Positions 22,969-30,573 of a DNA stretch of 64,000 nucleotides are shown in pieces. This DNA comes from Shinisaurus crocodilurus (lineage: Eukaryota; Chordata; Lepidosauria; Squamata; Shinisauridae): positions 1 to 64,000 of the forward strand of contig JAHFWL010000228.1 in assembly GCA_021292165.1 (NCBI GenBank), read 5' to 3'. The first letter of the stretch is position 1. Every line of letters begins with the position of its first letter. Both the position numbers and the translations under genes were made by a program. The notes under the pieces are model-generated. The model was not told the DNA's origin and ran no database searches. It worked only from the letters and a program-made list of their open reading frames with translations.

Positions 22969-23808
22969 GCTAGTGCAGCCAAATCCAGCCCTGCAGGCAA
23001 ACAAAGACACCCATCCCGTGAAATCCGAAAACCATAACGGCATTTCTTGTGGCTCAAGATTTGGGGACAGCAAGTCCTCCTCATCAGATCCACAGACCTA
23101 GCACAGCGGCCTTCCCCAACCTGCTGATCCGCCAGAGGGGCTGGACTACAACTCCCCCAGCTGGCTGTGGGATTATGGAAGTTGTAATCCAACGCATCTG
23201 GGGGGGGGGGCGCGCGGGGGGCACCAAGTTGGGACAGGCTGTAGCAAAGTCCCCAAAACACACATGCATCTCTGTTAGCCTTCAAGGTATCACAGCAGGA
23301 CTCTGTGTAGGTCTATGTTACTCCATATCACAGGCTTACACAGCCTTCCCCAGCTTGTGTCCTCCGGGTGCACCGGCCTACAATGCCCATCATCCCCAAC
23401 CAACGCCTCTGGAGGACACCAAGCTGGGAAAAGGCTGGACTAAGGCATCCACACACACACACCCCGAATCTCAGTCCCTAAAAAGGTTCCGATCCTTTTA
23501 AGAGCCGCTTGGAAAGAAGACTCGCCCCAGCTGTGCCCCCCCCCTTGCCAGCAGCTGCCTGGGCAGGAGAAGGCACACCTGGTGGAATTCACCTAGCCGC
23601 GCATCTCTTAAAGGCACAGGGTCTACGCCCGTCGCTTTGCAGCTGCAGCAGCATGACTGGGATCTCCTTCCCCACCCGGGATCATCTGACCAACCAAGCC
23701 TTCGATCTGGAGCCAACTTCTCCTCTCAGAGGTGTTGAGGAGCCCGCACCGTCCGCACCCCAGTTCCGCTCTCACCCAAAAGTTGCTCTTGAACAGGGTC
23801 TCCCGCAT
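4123..23808 (-). CDS. PSTPIP2: PSTPIP2, first three coding exons (partial gene)
   Basis: PSTPIP2 (proline-serine-threonine phosphatase interacting protein 2) is an F-BAR protein that binds curved membrane and actin and links PEST-type phosphatases to the cortex, notably in macrophages. Three coding exons are visible on the minus strand: 23776-23808, 5375-5475 and 4123-4200. Joined in phase they give about 70 residues that start MRETLFKSNFW and continue with GYDSIVQHLNDGRKNCKEF and RKKPCGQTE, matching the N-terminal F-BAR region of the family. All four splice sites inside the gene are GT-AG. The family is about 330 residues, so most of it lies left of the window; I could not find exon 4 between 1 and 4122. 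ATP5F1A lies next, on the same strand, as in human. Confidence 0.93.
5375..5475 (-). CDS. PSTPIP2: PSTPIP2 coding exon 2
   Basis: This 101-nt exon lies between a ttctttag acceptor (at 5476) and a gtatgt donor (at 5374). It encodes TTDLISTAGYDSIVQHL and then NDGRKNCKEFEDFLKER, the first helix of the F-BAR domain. It ends in phase 2 and completes an Arg codon with exon 3. No long open frame covers it, so it was found by protein similarity and splice sites. Confidence 0.93.
5640..5750 (+). mobile_element. foldback hAT-like MITE, 'ctcccatcat' subfamily
   Basis: Sequence of the type gaacctggtgccttccagatgtt...tgatgggagctgcag, an imperfect inverted repeat. Related imperfect copies occur at 7650-7725, 8865-9070, 14437-14540, 16312-16400, 23105-23245, 23335-23430, 28590-28745, 34085-34155, 54410-54520, 55590-55690, 56405-56535 and 59905-60040. 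Confidence 0.6.
6163..6196. repeat. (GAT)n microsatellite
   Basis: About eleven GAT units in PSTPIP2 intron 1. Confidence 0.95.
6402..6642 (-). mobile_element. tRNA-derived SINE (type 1), full length
   Basis: On the minus strand it runs from a tRNA-like head (B-box-like GGTTCTAGTCCCC) through gtgactttgggccagtcac and cacagggttgttgtgaggat to an (ATTT)n-type tail. It is the commonest SINE in the window. Confidence 0.85.
6650..6850 (+). repeat. unclassified dispersed repeat A (copy 1)
   Basis: Shares acttctgcaaac...ggggttc, then caagcctgctgatatctcc, with copies at 29165-29480 and 29700-29895. I do not recognise the family. Confidence 0.5.
7202..7431 (+). mobile_element. Tigger/pogo-like MITE, 3'-truncated
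   Basis: Starts cagtcatgccttgg directly after TA and shares gttccggaaacgtgcttgta and tgcttgtcttgcaaaacgct with the complete copy at 20867-21119. The right end is lost at the adjoining SINE. Confidence 0.75.
7432..7625 (-). mobile_element. tRNA-derived SINE (type 1), head truncated
   Basis: Same family as 6402-6642. The tRNA-like head is lost beyond the cggatcttgc point. Confidence 0.8.
7921..8500 (+). repeat. unclassified dispersed repeat B (copy 1), interrupted by a hAT foldback
   Basis: Matches 24435-25165 over most of its length: tttgcatatgctaatttaca, ctttaaaggaccctg, ctaaggacacccctatttgt, cagcaagtgccc. The foldback at 8021-8141 is inserted in it. A third fragment lies near 21770-21850. 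Confidence 0.65.
8021..8141. mobile_element. hAT foldback element, copy 1
   Basis: Begins cagtgttctccaacc and ends ggttggagaacactg, flanked by an 8-bp target duplication ctctaaag on both sides. It is 121 bp long because the inner part of the left arm is deleted, and its arms differ at several places. Confidence 0.92.
9451..9630 (+). mobile_element. 5S-rRNA/CR1 composite SINE (copy 1)
   Basis: The head (9451-9540) resembles 5S rRNA: cagcttgtctgagtgtggaa, agctaagcagggtcaggcc, tggttattacttgg, gggagacc. The tail from 9541 is a CR1 3' end (ttgagcagggggttggactc, ccttccaactctatgat). Confidence 0.85.
9720..10244 (+). mobile_element. L2 LINE 3' end
   Basis: A frameshifted C-terminal RT remnant (ggtggcaacaagggagaggg, ccttctcggtggcagc) is followed by a 3' UTR ending in gaaccgcccagagagcttcg and an (AAAT)n tail. 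Confidence 0.85.
10433..10502. mobile_element. solo-arm hAT foldback remnant
   Basis: Only the terminal cag of the left arm remains, joined to the whole right arm (ggctgggac...ggagaacactg). The 8-bp duplication ccttggag is present on both sides. Confidence 0.85.
11175..11206. repeat. (CA)n microsatellite
   Basis: A pure dinucleotide run of about 16 units. Confidence 0.95.
11276..11515. repeat. 'cctggttcacac' family repeat
   Basis: Starts cctggttcacacatcac and contains aaaccatgg- and gtgacgtccgaacc-type words shared with 12380-12500, 13966-14380, 21126-21310 and, more loosely, 57831-58103. The ends and class are uncertain. Confidence 0.45.
11640..12124. repeat. large compound inverted repeat
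   Basis: A long foldback centred near 11836: ctttagtgcag...ctgcactaaag is its tip, and several degenerate units of ggggagatttgcgcaaa flank it in one orientation on the left and the opposite orientation on the right. A separate 17-bp hairpin (ctactccgctaatgagc) follows at 12083-12124. No coding potential. Confidence 0.75.
12204..12376 (+). mobile_element. 5S-rRNA/CR1 composite SINE (copy 2)
   Basis: Full-length copy: 5S-like head to gggagacc, then CR1 tail ending atctatgaaatctatgaaa. It is inserted in the 'cctggttcacac'-type repeat. Confidence 0.85.
13010..13144. mobile_element. hAT foldback element, copy 2 (perfect palindrome)
   Basis: Two 66-bp arms are perfect reverse complements around the loop tac. 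Relative to the copy at 20091 each arm carries the same two changes (ccaaccGtggg and cctacGactcc). Target duplication ctgtacag/ctgtacac (7 of 8). Confidence 0.95.
13220..13390 (-). mobile_element. CR1/L3-like LINE 3' fragment
   Basis: Contains ccagatcagaccagtggcc and aacatgcttttcccacagtg, the antisense of the ...ctggatcaggcc tail seen on the plus strand at 26690-26745. Confidence 0.6.
13434..13579. mobile_element. short MITE with tttatata duplication
   Basis: A 146-bp element, cagtgctttttttctgg...ccagaaaaaaagccctg, with terminal inverted repeats and an 8-bp duplication tttatata on both sides. Probably a hAT relative. Confidence 0.75.
13616..13935 (+). repeat. unclassified dispersed repeat C (copy 1)
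   Basis: Collinear with 45003-45345: tagaaccccaagatccact, gagcccaggagtttggct, ctaccagaactga, atttcagcagcat, aatctcctgcca. Not recognised. Confidence 0.55.
13966..14380. mobile_element. 'cctggttcacac' family MITE
   Basis: Begins cctggtttgcacgta and ends tatgtgaaccagg, giving inverted ends. The inside is rich in aaccatgggtt units in both orientations. The superfamily is not clear. Confidence 0.55.
15172..15512 (+). mobile_element. hAT-like MITE, 'aggtcgggaag' family (copy 2)
   Basis: Starts caggagtgcagaacctc and ends ttcgacacccctg, with duplication gtctattc/gtctgttc (7 of 8, central TA). It shares its interior with 3698-4057. Confidence 0.75.
15742..15972 (+). mobile_element. tRNA-derived SINE (type 1), full length
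   Basis: Begins ccagtgtggcgtagtggtga and includes gatccgggttctagtccct, then gtgactttgggccagtcac, ending in an (AATA)n tail. Confidence 0.87.
16206..16231. repeat. (CA)n microsatellite
   Basis: A short pure CA run. Confidence 0.9.
17340..17839 (-). pseudogene. CR1/L3 LINE reverse transcriptase fragment, 3' part
   Basis: On the minus strand it reads VPQGSVFGLVLLFNLFINDL, then SEVAKFADGTKLFRAVK. This is the RT palm with the catalytic FADD changed to FADG, so it is dead. It continues on the other side of the inserted LINE at 17849-18513. Confidence 0.88.
17849..18513 (+). mobile_element. young 5'-truncated non-LTR retrotransposon with open C-terminal ORF
   Basis: The element is inserted in an older CR1 with a 9-bp duplication acacagtgt (17840-17848 and 18514-18522). 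Its reading frame stays open for about 180 codons to a TAG at 18391-18393. It contains FHQRCLRKILQI, QLQWTGHVVRMPDCRLPKQ and a C-terminal zinc-finger-like CPHCGKLCGSRIGLHSH. This is the end of a LINE ORF2 after the RT and lacks the enzyme domains. I cannot name the clade with confidence. A reverse copy of the 3' end lies at 25991-26285. Confidence 0.85.
18523..18998 (-). pseudogene. CR1/L3 LINE reverse transcriptase fragment, middle part
   Basis: Minus-strand frame: QDWKVTDVMPIFKKGSRK, preceded by EFLDLIDRLKNKTDRILPTA. This is the RT fingers region of the same CR1/L3 copy as 17340-17839. Confidence 0.85.
18999..19335 (-). mobile_element. L2 LINE 3' end inserted in CR1/L3
   Basis: Minus-strand L2 tail: an (ATTT)n run, then ataccgcccaatagcc, agctctctgggcggg and, further in, ggaacagaaaggtcttc-like sequence and cggggtgccacagc. 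The CR1/L3 copy resumes after it. Confidence 0.8.
19336..19800 (-). mobile_element. CR1/L3 LINE fragment, 5' part
   Basis: Continuation of the antisense CR1/L3 copy (for example cttccattttctgaaggaag, tgtgacagtgttgg). No open frame survives. Confidence 0.6.
19957..20000. repeat. (TACA)n(TC)n microsatellite
   Basis: Adjacent ACAT-type and TC runs. Confidence 0.93.
20091..20225. mobile_element. hAT foldback element, copy 3 (perfect palindrome)
   Basis: 135 bp: two identical 66-bp arms around the loop gta, with perfect 8-bp duplication atttacat. I use it as the reference because the copy at 62670 has the same arms. Confidence 0.96.
20867..21119. mobile_element. Tigger/pogo-like MITE, complete
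   Basis: 253 bp with inverted ends cagtaataccttgg / ccaaggcatgactg and a TA duplication on each side, the signature of the Tc1/mariner-pogo group. Its inner sequence is nearly palindromic. Confidence 0.88.
21126..21310. repeat. 'cctggttcacac' family fragment
   Basis: Begins cctggttcacacgatcgc and contains gtgacgtccaaacctggc, shared with 11276-11515. Confidence 0.5.
22190..22425. repeat. old 'gggagtaagtcccactg' repeat
   Basis: Two adjacent fragments with catgcataggattg and gggagtaagtcccactggat. The same words occur at 25538-25692, 30679-30765 and 60053-60115. An old dispersed MITE-like repeat, unclassified. Confidence 0.5.
22916..22968. repeat. (AAT)n microsatellite
   Basis: About 17 pure AAT units, in PSTPIP2 intron 1 near exon 1. 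Confidence 0.95.
23776..23808 (-). CDS. PSTPIP2: PSTPIP2 coding exon 1
   Basis: This exon holds eleven codons, MRETLFKSNFW, followed directly by a gtgag donor at 23771-23775. It ends in phase 0. The start was chosen because it aligns with the human start (MTRSLFKGNFW), and exon 2 resumes in phase 0. Confidence 0.9.
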
Positions 23809-23990
23809 GCTGGCTGGAGCGGCTCCAACAGTTTAGATGCGCCTCCAAAGCTCTCAAAAAAGTGCAGAGAGAGAGAGAGAGAGAGAGAAAGGGAAGGAGC
23901 CGCCGAGGCTGCCGCTGCCAAACTCCTAGTTCCTCAATTCTCCGTGCCTTCTGGGTCCTAAAGATCATGATCAGCACCAAAGCCACCCGG
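23809..23990 (-). promoter_or_regulatory. putative PSTPIP2 5' UTR and proximal promoter
   Basis: This is the moderately GC-rich sequence immediately upstream of the PSTPIP2 start codon. It contains a (GA)n microsatellite at 23868-23889, which reads (TC)n in the sense of the gene. No TATA box is evident. The extent is inferred only from position. Confidence 0.35.
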
Positions 23991-24079
23991 TTTCTTCCAG
24001 GATTGACAAACGGAGAGGGTTTTTTTGTTTGTTTGTTTTGGTTTTTTGACCCCAGATGTAACGATCAGTGACTGGGTTC

Positions 24080-24310
24080 CCGCGACACAGCAACCCACTA
24101 TGGCTTAGGCTTATAAGGGTTCCTATGGTGCGACCACACTTAGATTACTGCGTACAGTTCTGGGGGGGAAAGGATATTGTAGAGTTGGGGAAAATGCAGA
24201 AAAAGGCAACTCGCATGATCAAAGGGCTGGAGCAGCTCCTGTATGAGGAAAGGTTACAACAGCTGGAATTGCTTAGCTTGGGGGGGGGGGGAGAGGAGAC
24301 ATAATAGAGG
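24080..24310 (+). pseudogene. CR1/L3 LINE ORF2 fragment
   Basis: Reads VRPHLDYCVQFWGGKDIVEL and ATRMIKGLEQLLYEERLQQL with a frameshift, the post-RT conserved segment of the CR1/L3 group. Confidence 0.8.
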
Positions 24311-24528
24311 TGTACAAAATTATGCAGGACTGGATTTATATGTCCACATCACTTTGTCCCAGTCAAAAACCTGGCCACCGAATTCTGCACAAGCTGCAGT
24401 TTCCAAACTGTCTTCAAAGGCACCCTAACAGGGGCAGTGTTAGGACCAAAAAGATCTGGGACTCAGCCCCACAGGACAAAAAAAAAAAAAAAAGCAAAAT
24501 TTTGTATATGCTAATTTACATAATCTCT

Positions 24529-24531
<3 letters not shown>

Positions 24532-24569
<38 letters not shown>
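24532..24569. repeat. (GT)n microsatellite
   Basis: A run of about 19 GT units. The same point in repeat B copy 1 has a short tgtgtgtgtg run. Confidence 0.95.
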
Positions 24570-24570
<1 letters not shown>

Positions 24571-24644
24571 TTTAAAGGACCCTGCCTCCTAAGGACACCC
24601 CTATTTGTCAAAAGGGATGTATGGACAGAGAAGAGGAGAGCATT

Positions 24645-24757
24645 TTTATTATTTTATTTATTTATTATATTTATACCCCGCCTTTTTTCCTGCAAGGAAC
24701 CCAAGGCGGCTTACATAATCCTCCTCCTCCTCTCCATTTTATCCTCACAACAACCAG
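24645..24757 (-). mobile_element. tRNA-derived SINE (type 1), tail part
   Basis: The 3' half only, from the (ATTT)n tail to ctcacaacaacc. Confidence 0.8.
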
Positions 24758-24835
24758 AAAATAACCTCAGGTAGACAGATTAAAAGAGGGGGCAGCAGGA
24801 GTGAAGCACAGGTGGACAAAAAGCCAGCTAATCCA

Positions 24836-25000
24836 GGCCTGTGGCTCACGCTGGCTCAGCTTGTCTGAGCGTGGAAAGCTAAGCAGGGTCAGGCCTGGTT
24901 ACTACTTGGATGGGAGAACCCCCTCCTCTGGTTTCCTGCATTGAGCAGGGGGGTTGGACTCGATGGCCTTGTAGGCCCCTTCCAACTCTACTGATCCTAA
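24836..25000 (+). mobile_element. 5S-rRNA/CR1 composite SINE (copy 3)
   Basis: 5S-like head ggcctgtggctcacgctgg through cttggatgggaga, then CR1 tail. Probable duplication taatccag/taatctgg. Confidence 0.85.
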
Positions 25001-25172
25001 TCTGGGGGGATCAGGTGCAACAGAAATAATCAGGGCCCCTGGACCTTTCTTTCAGCAAGTGCCCATGGACAGCAGGGTGGTGGGGCAGATGGCCTCCCAG
25101 AGATTTAGGGCTCTGAATGAAAGATTTGGGGCTGGAGCCCTAGTGGGCCTCCCCCTAACACTACCTCTACAG

Positions 25173-25307
25173 CAGTGTTCTCCAACCTTGGGTCTCCAGA
25201 TGTTTTTGGCCTACAACTCCCAGCATGCCCCAGCCAGCTATGCTGGCTGGGGCATGCTGGGAGTTGTAGGCCACAAACATCTGGGGACCCAAGGTTGGAG
25301 AACACTG
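25173..25307. mobile_element. hAT foldback element, copy 4
   Basis: 135 bp with perfect 8-bp duplication ctctacag and loop tat. The arms differ at two of 66 positions. The right-arm ggccacaaac variant is shared with the copy at 60438. Confidence 0.95.
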
Positions 25308-25739
25308 CTCTACAGCCTAATATATAACACACTTCAGTAAATCTAACCTAGAGGTTGCCAGAGCATGGACCACTGATGCCAGGCTGTCCCTATCCAGATA
25401 GGGCCATAGCTGGGCTGAAGCTAGTAGAAGGCCCTCAGCACGATGGAGGCCACCTGAGCCTCCAGTTATACTGATGGATCCATTCTTCAGAGATCATCCC
25501 TTCTGAGTGAACCTGCCTAGGCTCATGTTGTAAGGTAGCAATCCTATGCACACCCGCTTGGGAGTAAGCCCCATTGAACTGAGTCAGATTTACTTCCAAA
25601 GAAGCGTTCACAGCTGCAGGTTTTTTTAAAGGCATACTTACTTGGATGTAAGTCCCACTGAAATGGATGGGGGGTTGCTTCTGAGTAAACAGGGCTAGGC
25701 TTGGGCTGCCAGTGACAAAAGGCTGTGTGAAAATAAAAC

Positions 25740-26750
25740 TGCCAAGATCGCACTGCCCTTGTGCAAATCCGTGGTGCGACCGCACTTGGGATACTGTGCA
25801 CAGTTCTGGTGACTGGCTGCACCTAAAAAAAGGATATTGTAAGGTTGGGAAAAGTGCAGAAAAGGGCAACTAAAATGATTAAGGAGCTGGAGCAACTCCC
25901 CTATGAGGTAAGGTTACAGCAGCTGGGATTGTTTAGCTAAGAAAAAAGGAGAGTTGGGGGAGACATGATAGAGGTGTACAGAATTATGCAGTCAGTCAGG
26001 CGATCACTCGTGACTGAGTAAGATTGTCTTCCAGGATTTTTTTTTTTTGATTTTTTTTACAAAAAGGAGTTTTTTAAAGGAGGAAAATTCTAAAGTAAAT
26101 TGTGTAGACTCTAGTGATGGGTCCGTAAGTGACTGTGGAGGCCAATTCCAGATCCACACAGCTTCCCACAGTGAGGACACAGGTTACCAGATGGAAGATG
26201 GTCCTGTGAAGGATTCATTTGACATGCTTTTCGCTTAGCACGTTTCTCCCTTTCACTCGAGCTTCTTCAAAGTCCATAGAACTATGCATGGTATGGAGAA
26301 AGTGGATAGGAAGACATGATTTTTCTCCCTCTCTCATAATACTAGAACCCAATGGGGTCCTTGGATGAAGCTGAATGGTGGGAGATTCAGGACAGATACA
26401 AGGAAGGACTTCTTCACACAGCGCACAGTTAAACTATGGAATGCACTTCCACAAGATCGTAGGGATAGCCATGATCAATTTGGGTGGCTTTAAAAGAGGA
26501 TTGGACAAATTCTTGGAGGAGAAGGTTATCAATAGCTACGAGTCCTGATGGCTCTATGCTATCTCCAGTATCACAGGCCGTATGCCTATGTACACCAACC
26601 AGCTGCTGGGGAACATGGGTGGGAGGGTGCTGTTGCACTCATGTTCTGCTGGTGGGATCCCGTAGGCAGCTGGTTGGCCACTGTGTGAACAGAATGCTGG
26701 ACTAGATGGACCCTTGGCCTGATCCAGCAGGGCTCTTCTGACGTTATATT
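25740..26750 (+). pseudogene. CR1/L3 LINE 3' end, split by an insertion
   Basis: Sense-strand remnant of WxxLEKVQ- and LEQLPYE-type ORF2 sequence (gatactgtgcacagttctgg, ctccctatgaggtaagg), resuming at 26286 and running to cctgatccagcagggctctt. The insertion occupies 25991-26285. Confidence 0.75.
25991..26285 (-). mobile_element. 3' fragment of the 17849-type LINE, inserted in CR1/L3
   Basis: Reverse complement of the end of the 17849-18513 element: the zinc-finger-like region (tcccacagtgaggacacagg), the stop region and the tail aagattgtcttccagga. It is flanked by ttatgca/ctatgca, a likely target duplication. Confidence 0.85.
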
Positions 26751-27329
26751 TTTACGTGGCCTTTTTGGTAGATGTATGGCGGAAATCCAACAGGTGATGC
26801 TCTTCCCATCTTTGCCAGAAAGCCGCATCTGGTGAATTTCTGCTTGCTGTATAGCTGCCGGAGCATTGCCTGACAAAAAAGTAGCCTAGGATTAGAAGCC
26901 TCACCTTCTGAACAGAGGTTGGGTGCCTCAGCTGAAGTGTTGGTGACATCAGAATTACCTCCAATTTTCAAGTTGGAGGTGATAATTACCTCCAATTTTC
27001 AAGTTGCTTGTAAAATTCAAACACCCCTAGTTGCATGTATTAATTTTTCACCTCACATAGCAGAAGGAAGAGGTGAGTGAAAGAGGATGTCTGGCAAGGA
27101 GATTTGTTAGGGCAGATTGGAACCCTGTGATTGCTTTTGCAATTACTTATCACGAGAGGAGAGTCTAAAAATGTGATTGTTTTCACAATTACTTATCACA
27201 GGATGAAAAGGAAGGAGAGTCTAAAAAGCTCCCCAGTTTAAGCAGTGGGGGAGAAGAAATGTGAGCCAGGGTAGCTTCTCATGCTGGGGTCAGGAAAGCG
27301 GCCCCTGCAGATATCCCATAATAAAAAAA

Positions 27330-27745
27330 ATAATAGCAACTTTTATATTCCACCTTTCCTCCAGGGAGCTCCTGGTCCTTCCTCTTCACATTTTATTCTC
27401 ACAACAACCCTGTAAGGTAGGTCACCAGTTGCTGGGGGGACAACTGCAGGAGAAGGCTGTTGCCCTTATGTGCTGTTTGTGGGCTTCCCATTAGCATAGC
27501 CGGCTGGGGCATGCTGGGAGCTGTAGGCCAAAAACATCTGGGGACCCAAGGTTGGAGAACCTTGTGATAGGCCACTGTGGGAAACAGGATGCTAGATCGG
27601 AGAGGCCTTTGGCCTGATCCAGCAGGGCTCTTCTTGTGTTCTTAGGAGAGGTGGTGACCGACCCAAGATCACCCAGTGAACTTTGTGGCTGGGTGGGGGA
27701 TTTGGACCCCATCTCCCAGGCCCTAGATGGACACTCTAACTACTT
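27330..27745 (-). mobile_element. old tRNA-derived SINE, interrupted
   Basis: A diverged SINE with tattccacctttcctccagg and cacaacaaccctgtaaggtag, resuming near 27645 with gacccaagatcacccagtga. The gap holds a solo foldback arm (27496-27560) and a CR1/L3 tail fragment (27562-27640). Confidence 0.6.
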
Positions 27746-27970
27746 AGCAGTGAGAATGTTGGACTGGGACTCGGGAGATCCGGGTTCTAGTCCCCGCTCG
27801 GCCATGAAGCTCACTGGGTGACTTTGGGCCAGTCACTGAGAGTCTCTCAGCCGAACCTACCTCACAGGGTTGTTGTGAGGATAAAGTGGAGAGGAGGAGG
27901 AGGATTATGTAAGCCACCTTGGGTTCCTTGCAGGATAAAAGGCGGGGTATAAATATAATAAATAAAAATA
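27745..27970 (+). mobile_element. tRNA-derived SINE (type 1)
   Basis: Nearly full length: gttggactgggactcgggag, gatccgggttctagtcccc, then an (AATA)n tail. Confidence 0.85.
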
Positions 27971-28087
27971 CTTATAGTTGAAGGTGCATGGGAGGGGGGC
28001 TTTCACCTTTGCAACTAGTCTTTCAGGCGTGTAGGGTGACAAAGATCCCAGGCTCAGTCCCCCAAAGTTGGAGAACACTGATCTAGC

Positions 28088-28222
28088 CCAGTATTGTCGA
28101 GACTGACTGGCAGCAAGGTCTCTCCAGGATTTTAGGCAGGAATTTTTCCTGGCCCTGCCGGGATCAAACCAGGGACCTTCTGCATGCCAAGCAGGTGCTC
28201 TGCCACTGAGCCACGGCCCCAG
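28088..28222 (-). mobile_element. tRNA-derived SINE (type 2)
   Basis: On the minus strand the head reads ccgtggctcagtggcagagc, then acctgcttggcatgcagaag and ggtttgatcccggcagggcc, an A box and B box of a tRNA-like promoter. It lacks a mature tRNA 3' half. Related fragments lie at 10245-10330 and 57345-57475. Confidence 0.75.
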
Positions 28223-29164
28223 TTACAAGAGTCAGGTAGTAGATAATCAGGAAGACCTCCCTCCCTTCAAGACTCTGGAAGGGCCTTGTGAAGCCGCTTC
28301 CCAGGAAGCAGCCCCTCCTGCCCTAAGAATCCCGGGCAGGTCTTTCCTCCTTCATCAGCTAATGACTGGAAACACTCATGGCTATTTGCTGGGCTGAACT
28401 CAGGGCCCCAGGATGGGAGTTGTGAGTAATTACATGGCAGCGTGGAAATGAATCTGAATGCCACAAAAAAGAAAGGAAGTGATCATTGCCGCTTTGCCAA
28501 ACAATGCTTGGAGGGAGCAGCATCCTGCAGAAGCAGCTGGAAACAAAGCCAGGAGCAAAATACAGCAAACTCTCTTCCTTCTGTTTTCTTTGAGATCAGC
28601 CTCCGCCAACTTAGTGCCCTCCGCACCTCCAGATGTGCTGCATTACAGTTCCCATCATCCCCATCCAGCCATGTTTGCTGGGGGGGTGTGCTGGGAGTTA
28701 TAACCGGGCACATCTGGAGGGCGCCAGGTTGGGGGAAGCTGGAGCAGAGATGCCTCTCCGCTCCGAACTCTCAAACCAGCCCCTTCCCACCCACCCCAGA
28801 GTATGCCTGCTACAGGGAAGGGCACCTCTGGGCATTTGCAGAGTGCCTGTCGGTTGCAGAGAGACAGTGCAAAAGAGCAACAGAAAGGCCAGCGTGCGTG
28901 CGTGGGGGTCCCAGCTGGCCCTGAGAGAGAGATTGCAGCAGCAGGGGCACACACGGGAAGGATCACAAGATAATCCTTCAGTAGCAGCTGTGACGGTTTG
29001 TAAGGGGAGACATGGACTCACTCGGAACTAAAAGGTAATCCAGATATAGAACCTAGAAAGGGCCAGAGGTCCAAGGCTAAGAGTTAAGACAAGTGGAACC
29101 AGCAACGTGGAGTGTACCTGATTAGGGTGCCAGCCAGCCTGTTTCCCAGGATCCTCCATTCCAT

Positions 29165-29480
29165 TCCCCCCCACATCAAACACTCTCTGCATTCTCTGGC
29201 ACTGAGTATGCTCAGCCTTGACTGGACTGTTTTTGGGTGTCTCTCCCCCACCCCACCCCACTAGACTTCTTTTTTACTGGTTATATTATATTATTTTATT
29301 GCTTCTGTAAAATGCGGGGTGTCCTCAAGCCTGCTGATACCTTTTCTTTGTGTGTCGATGGTGGTGCCGTTTTGACTACACAAGGAGTGACAGTCAATGA
29401 GTTTGTTAGGAGTGTGTACAAGCAGGACCTGCTGCAACACAACGCTGCCATTCGGGGCGCTCCTGCCCACTGCTCCAATC
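29165..29480 (+). repeat. unclassified dispersed repeat A (copy 2)
   Basis: Shares tggactgtttttgggt and caagcctgctgata with the copies at 6650 and 29700. Confidence 0.5.
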
Positions 29481-29699
29481 AGCCAGCCATGCCCTCATTC
29501 ATGATACTCCATTCCATTTTATTTTATTCTATTCTAAGATGTGTTCGTTGCCCTATAAGCTAATAGCTCTCAGGGGAACGTATGGCAAACACACAAATAA
29601 AATCCATTTAAATCAAATCAAGAGAAGTGAAATAAAACAGATGAAAGCAAGAGAGGCCAAACCATACACGGCCACCACCAGTTTTTACCCCTCTCCCAA

Positions 29700-29895
29700 A
29701 GAGTCTGCATTCCATGGCCACTGAGCATTCTTGGTCCTTAGTGGACTGTTTTTGGGTTCCCCGCCACCACCCAGGGGTGTGTGCGCATATTGGTAAGATA
29801 TTTTTTTTTACTTCTGCGAACCTCAGGGTTCTCCCAAGTGGGCTGATATCTCCCTCTCATGGGCAGGTGATGCCGTTCTGGCTACAGAAGCAATG
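29700..29895 (+). repeat. unclassified dispersed repeat A (copy 3)
   Basis: Shares ggactgtttttgggt, acttctgcgaacctcagggt and gggctgatatctccc with the other copies. Confidence 0.5.
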
Positions 29896-29960
29896 GCACT
29901 CACACCTGAACATTGGAAACAGAGGGATTTATGGTGATTTTCCGATCTTCACCCAGAGAT

Positions 29961-30062
29961 GGTGCCTGCCCCTTTAAAAGTTCAGAGTCACCGAGAGACT
30001 TCTTCTGGGCAGGGGCCAGCTCCTTCCTCAAGGCCTTGGGGCTTTTAAAGGGGGCAGGCACC
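29961..30062. repeat. inverted repeat, 20-bp arms
   Basis: Left arm ggtgcctgcccctttaaaag (29961-29980) is matched by its reverse complement at 30042-30062 with one extra G. The spacer is about 60 bp. Confidence 0.8.
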
Positions 30063-30299
30063 ACCTCCAAGCGGAGAACTGGCAACCAAGTTCTGGCTGA
30101 TGTGGCATCTAAGGAAGTAGAGCTAGAGCAGATCCAAGGAGGGCCGGCCGGAGAAAAGGGCATGTATCTGGCCAGAGAAGGCCGAAATGGGTGGAAGCCG
30201 AGGGGGCAGAGCCAAAGGAGCAGGGCAACAAGTACAATTGAAGCCTGTTTGCTCAGGCAAGAGATTAAGGAGTATTCAGCTCCAACAGTACTTGTAGGC

Positions 30300-30573
30300 C
30301 AGGGGTGGGCAACATGGGGGCCCTGCAGACTTTTTTTTTGCTGCCACTGCCCAAGTTGCTGCCGCTGCCGAATTGTTCTGGTGCAGCAGCAGCAGCAGCA
30401 GCCAAAAAAAAAAAAAAGGCTGCATTTTTGGAGCTTCCTGCATGCCCCGTTTTAAGGTGGAAATATGGGGGCTTTCGTGCTGAACTGGCAATTTCGGTGA
30501 TGGGGTGTGTGTGGCCGTTGGGTTACAGGGGTTGGAAATTGGCCCCCAGAACTGCTAAAGTTGCCCACCCCTG
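30300..30573. mobile_element. hAT MITE, 'caggggtgggcaac' ends
   Basis: Inverted ends caggggtgggcaac / gttgcccacccctg with perfect 8-bp duplication ttgtaggc. The interior is non-coding and has an (AGC)n run. Confidence 0.9.

Larger units (their letters stand above)
24435..25165 (+). repeat. unclassified dispersed repeat B (copy 2), interrupted
   Basis: Collinear with 7921-8500, but carries a (GT)n run, a SINE (24645-24757) and a 5S-type SINE (24836-25000). A foldback hAT abuts its right end. Confidence 0.65.

Noticed and set aside
28088..28222. tRNA gene
   Set aside because: A and B boxes are visible, but there is no acceptor-stem pairing or proper 3' half, and related fragments occur elsewhere. 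It is a tRNA-derived SINE.
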